Positions 60,341-64,000 of a stretch of DNA of 64,000 nt are shown here, in pieces. The notes under the pieces were generated by a model that did no database searches, was not told where the DNA came from, and worked only from the letters and a program-made list of their open reading frames with translations. How positions within the stretch are numbered: position 1 is the first letter of the stretch; each line of letters starts with the position of its first letter. The position numbers were made by a program, and so were the translations under genes. The DNA lies in the NCBI GenBank assembly GCA_043228905.1, contig JBHGNT010000013.1, positions 16,988,001-17,052,000 on the forward strand. The letters are read 5' to 3'. This DNA comes from Azolla caroliniana (lineage: Eukaryota; Polypodiophyta).

Positions 60341-62560
60341 GAAAGTTGAAGGAAATACTAATATGGCAATTTTCTTTATTGGAGCAAATGGAAATTCTCC
60401 TCAATGGAGTGTTCGTCTTGCCTATTGGCAATTCAACATGTTCCACTACCCATGTAGTTAGTGGGTGACCACAATCCATTGTCAATAGTGTTTTTAACAC
60501 AAATTTATTTATATAATTGTGTGTTTTCACCAACACACACACACACACACAAAGCTTTATCACATTTAAGATATTACACAATTCATGTTTTACTCATAAT
60601 TTTCTTATTGTTTAGTTGCTAGGCTTAAACAAACATACAATTCTAGTTGGACGCACTTTCGAAATGTTTTCATTCAAGAAGCACTTCAACTCCGCGGACT
60701 TGGGAAGTTATTTGTTTTCCATTTTCTTAAATCTTGGCAATTATGTCATAATTGTTGGACATAATGCATTCTTGTTTTATAGTCATTATAGTGGTCATAG
60801 ACAATACCCATATATTGAAAGGATTCTTTTGATTGGATACATGACATGAAAGTTGCATTTAACTGGCCATTTGTCATCATAATAACGATAGTTTTTCATT
60901 GCGGTTTGTTATATCAATCACATTGCTTTTTTGTGGCACTTGTAATGGATATAGTGTTAGGTTTTTAAAAGAAAGAACGAGAGATCGTGTTATGAAGAAA
61001 TTGGTGATTGTCAATCACTCATGGTTGATATGACTAAGTGTGGGAAGTTTATTTTAAACAAGTTTGTTTTTGTTATCTTACACTAAGGTCAAGAGTAACA
61101 AGAATGCACACCCAAAACTTATGGTTTCAAGCCAAAGTAGCAATCTAAAATTTCAATTATGCATCATCCCTTGATCATTGTAATGGGCAGTTGTTTGTCT
61201 CGTTAGGATTCAGTTAAATTTGATTCATGAGATGATTATCGCAAGCCTACTAATTTTTCATTGCTCTCTTGATTAAGGAAATATGTTACTAAATGGGTTT
61301 AAAGTTGTTTGGTTTTGATGTGAATATGTTGATGTATTGAGTTAGAACAAAAAGCATCATTGACAGTTACATTGAGAAAGTAATTGAATACACTTCAAAT
61401 CAAGTATCTCAATTCATATGCTCATAGAGTGTTTTAATACATTGTGAATAAGGTAATTTACATGTCATCGAAATATTGCTTTCAATCGTACATGTTTTTA
61501 TGAAAACCGTAGCGATGGACCAAACAAGCCAAGGATGCATGAAATAAATATGAGCAAAGTGGAGAAGATTATGCTCGTAAGTTGCCAACATTAAATCCGA
61601 GGAACCATTGTTTTGGTGTTGAGTTTTCTTTAATGAAAGAGCAAGAGAATTTTATTGGCACCACCCAATGATTCATGCAATCTTAGTTGATTGAACATGC
61701 AATTCTAAAATGTGAATGGGTGATTGAATTGCAAGTATAACTACCCTACGGTGTAGGACATCAATCTAGTCATCACCTACCAGTAGACCTTTGACTCATT
61801 ATCGAACCAAGGTTCAAGTCAATTTACACCATATTCTCATTGTTGAAAGGCAAATCGAGTTGCATGTAATAACTGATATAATTTGCTCATATTTGGCATT
61901 TTGACTTTGCGCCATATTCACGTGCTCATACACAATATAGAATTGTCAGCAATGTTGCATGATTTATGACCGATTTTAATATTTATATTTATCATCGATG
62001 CCTAATACTTGCATGCCTACCCATACACACCTATAGAGTGACCTATCAAACTAAGTGTGCCATGGCAGGAGACGGAGCGATGGCAAATAAGTGAGAGAAA
62101 CACATTAGCACAAACCCAAGGATATATACGAAGGTAAGTAGAGGCGCAAACACATTGTATTGGTCGCATCCATGTCCGAGCATGACAACATGTGTGTGCA
62201 AGCTCACCAAGGGTTCCATCCAAACCATTGTCAACAACGTCTGTAGTCTTTGGAAGTGCTTATAATATTGTGTGTGTGGTCCTTCATTTACACAACCCAC
62301 AAAAAATTACTAGAAAGTGAAAGAAAGAGAAGAAACGTTTGGAGAGAGGGGGGGGGAGGATTGGAACAAATGGAGGTGACACTGAAGTTTTCTTGTTGTA
62401 TGCACGAAATGAGGTCGGTCATTCGGCACGACACAGAATTTGTTTCGTATCGCTTTTCTTTTTTCTTTTTTCTTTTTTTTTTTTGCAACTGCCCACAAAA
62501 ACCTAGACCCCAAAGTTGGGCCACTTCCCTTCCTCACTCGCCTCGCTCCAACCAGGGAAG
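60341..62560. other. Gene-poor AT-rich region
   Basis: No supported gene, RNA gene or mobile element. A (CA)n run lies at 60533-60551. Short open frames here are unremarkable. Confidence 0.45.
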
Positions 62561-63017
62561 GCATGCATAAAGGCGAGGGGGGGTGAGAGATGGGGGAAAC
62601 AGAAAGAGTATGAGTGTATGTATGTATGTATGTATGTATGTATGTGTGAGCAGGAGGAGGAGGCAGGCCGAGGCAGAGGAATTGTCGTCGGATAAGGTAA
62701 AAGGGAGAGATGTTTGTTTACTAAGCGCTAGTTTTGTTGGTGTTAGTGTCTGGTGTCTGGTATGGTGTGGTGTGGTCCCAAGAGAGGGGGGGGGGGTGCT
62801 TTATGCTTCATTCATTCATTCATTCTATGGAGGAGGAGATCCCATCCTCCTGGGTTCAAAACCTGAGAAGAACATGAAGAGAATGACTTAAGTATTTTGT
62901 GTATGCTTTTTCTTGTTTGTGTTTTGTGTTTGTATGTGGAATCATCACAGATCAAAACAGAACAGAAAAAGAGACATGAGACATGTTTAAAGGAAGGGCA
63001 GAGAAACAGAGAAACAG

Positions 63018-63058
<41 letters not shown>

Positions 63059-63134
63059 TTGGGTGCTTTGCTTTGCTTGCTTTGGTGTACATACAAGGAT
63101 TGTGACACAGTATATAAAACAAAATACCACCAGA

Positions 63135-63166
<32 letters not shown>

Positions 63167-64000
63167 CAGCAGCAGCAGCAACAGTAATAAACAAAAAGGA
63201 CAACAACAATTCGCAAATATGAGTGTGGAGGAAAGAGAAAGGAAGAGAAAGAGAGGGGGAGAGGAAAGGAGAAGCAATGGATTTTGATGCCTGTATACAG
63301 AAGGAAAGGCAGCTTTATTTTCCTTTTCTCTCTTTCTCTTTGTTTGTATTCCAGGCACGACGCACCCATTGGAGCTGCAGCAGAGCTGAAAGAATAATAA
63401 TAGTAATAGTAAATACTACTACCCGATGAGAAATCACAAATGAATGACCTGTGAGTGCGCTATCTTTTTCTCTTCCTTCACTTTTTTCTTTTTTCTTTTT
63501 TTGCTTCCTCCTCCTCCTCCTCCTTCTTTCCTTCATTTTTTTACTCCTCCCCTACCCTCCATTTTTGATGGGTTCTTGTTTTCCTTTTCTTTATTTTTTT
63601 CTTTCATGGAATTTTGTCTTTAGTTTTTTTCCGCTCCCTGAGGTTTGTTTTCTTTATTTTGGCTGGGTTTTTGTGCGAAATCATTTTTACTTTTTTGGGG
63701 ATTTTTTTTTTTTTTTTTTTTTTTTGTGGGGCATTCATTTTGCTTTCTCTTCTTGTTGGGTGTGGTTTTGATTTCGATTTCTTTTATTTTTTTATTTTTT
63801 AAATTTAAATTATCTAAATTGTTTTTTGGGGTGGGTTCTTACTTACCCTTTGGCACCAGATTTACCTGGTTTGCTTCTTGTTGTCTTTTGATTCCAGTCT
63901 CATCTAATTTTTGGTGAAGAACTTCTTTTGGTTTAATCCTCTAATAAGTTTTTTAACTTTCTGCACGAATCTTCTCTGCCCTCTCTCATTCAAGGGAAAT
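62561..64000 (+). promoter_or_regulatory. Possible promoter and 5' leader of a gene beyond the window
   Basis: The region changes to simple-repeat-rich, pyrimidine- and purine-rich DNA like that upstream of the other plus-strand genes: (TATG)n at 62618-62645, (ATTC)n at about 62810-62826, (GA)n at 63021-63051 and 63137-63165, CAG/CAA repeats to 63182, and a 23-base poly-T at 63703-63725. A candidate donor, CT|GTGAGT, lies at 63451, after which the DNA becomes T-rich like an intron. A short upstream frame MEEEIPSSWVQNLRRT starts at 62827. No coding exon is visible; the assignment is inferred from composition. Confidence 0.35.

Noticed and set aside
63451-63917. Phe/Leu-rich open frames suggesting membrane proteins
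   Set aside because: They arise from T-rich low-complexity DNA in several frames at once and probably lie in an intron.
1-64000. Search for CRISPR arrays, operons, phage or defence islands
   Set aside because: Spliced plant genes throughout; no regularly spaced short repeats with unique spacers and no bacterial-type gene clusters were found.

Overview
This window is nuclear DNA of a flowering plant. Every recognisable gene is split by spliceosomal introns. The intergenic DNA is AT-rich and full of microsatellites. The gene set is plant-specific: an AGCVIII kinase with the DFD motif, plastid granule-bound starch synthase, and a WEB-family coiled-coil protein. The mobile DNA is a plant chromovirus (Ty3/gypsy). 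The species cannot be fixed from the sequence. Exon borders below were placed by hand from consensus splice sites and reading-frame continuity; every gene model keeps an open frame end to end.

Layout. 1335-4185 (+): D6PK-like AGCVIII kinase, 2 coding exons, 550 aa. 6339-14919 (-): DExH-box RNA helicase with two N-terminal dsRNA-binding-like domains, 14 exons, about 1120 aa, convergent with the kinase. 15265-15730: solo LTR with a perfect 5-bp target duplication, just upstream of the helicase. 18415-20054 (+): membrane-anchored LEA_2 (NDR1/HIN1-like) protein, 3 exons, 406 aa. 21839-23623 (-): ZNF593/Bud20-type zinc-finger protein, 4 exons, 122 aa, whose first intron looks like a U12-type AT-AC intron. 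27616-33227 (+): granule-bound starch synthase, 13 exons, 619 aa, behind a promoter packed with G-boxes. 38255-42926 (+): WEB-family coiled-coil protein, 2 coding exons, 1500 aa, with an internal array of 14-residue repeats. 46470-48538 (-): internally deleted, decayed chromovirus of the same family as the solo LTR. 49598-57063 (+): PWP1 WD40 protein, 16 exons, 512 aa. 57064-64000: gene-poor, with a possible LINE remnant and, at the right end, pyrimidine-rich DNA resembling the promoter and leader of a gene beyond the window.

The genes do not form a pathway. ZNF593/Bud20 and PWP1 both belong to ribosome biogenesis, and PWP1 carries paired telo-box motifs typical of such plant genes. The kinase (auxin transport), the WEB protein (light-dependent chloroplast movement family) and the starch synthase (amylose) act separately.

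No operon, CRISPR array, phage or other prokaryotic system is present. The most interesting items are the AT-AC intron, the 14-residue coiled-coil repeat array, the duplicated G-box/TGACGTGG module of the starch synthase promoter, and the two-copy chromovirus family with its deletion derivative.
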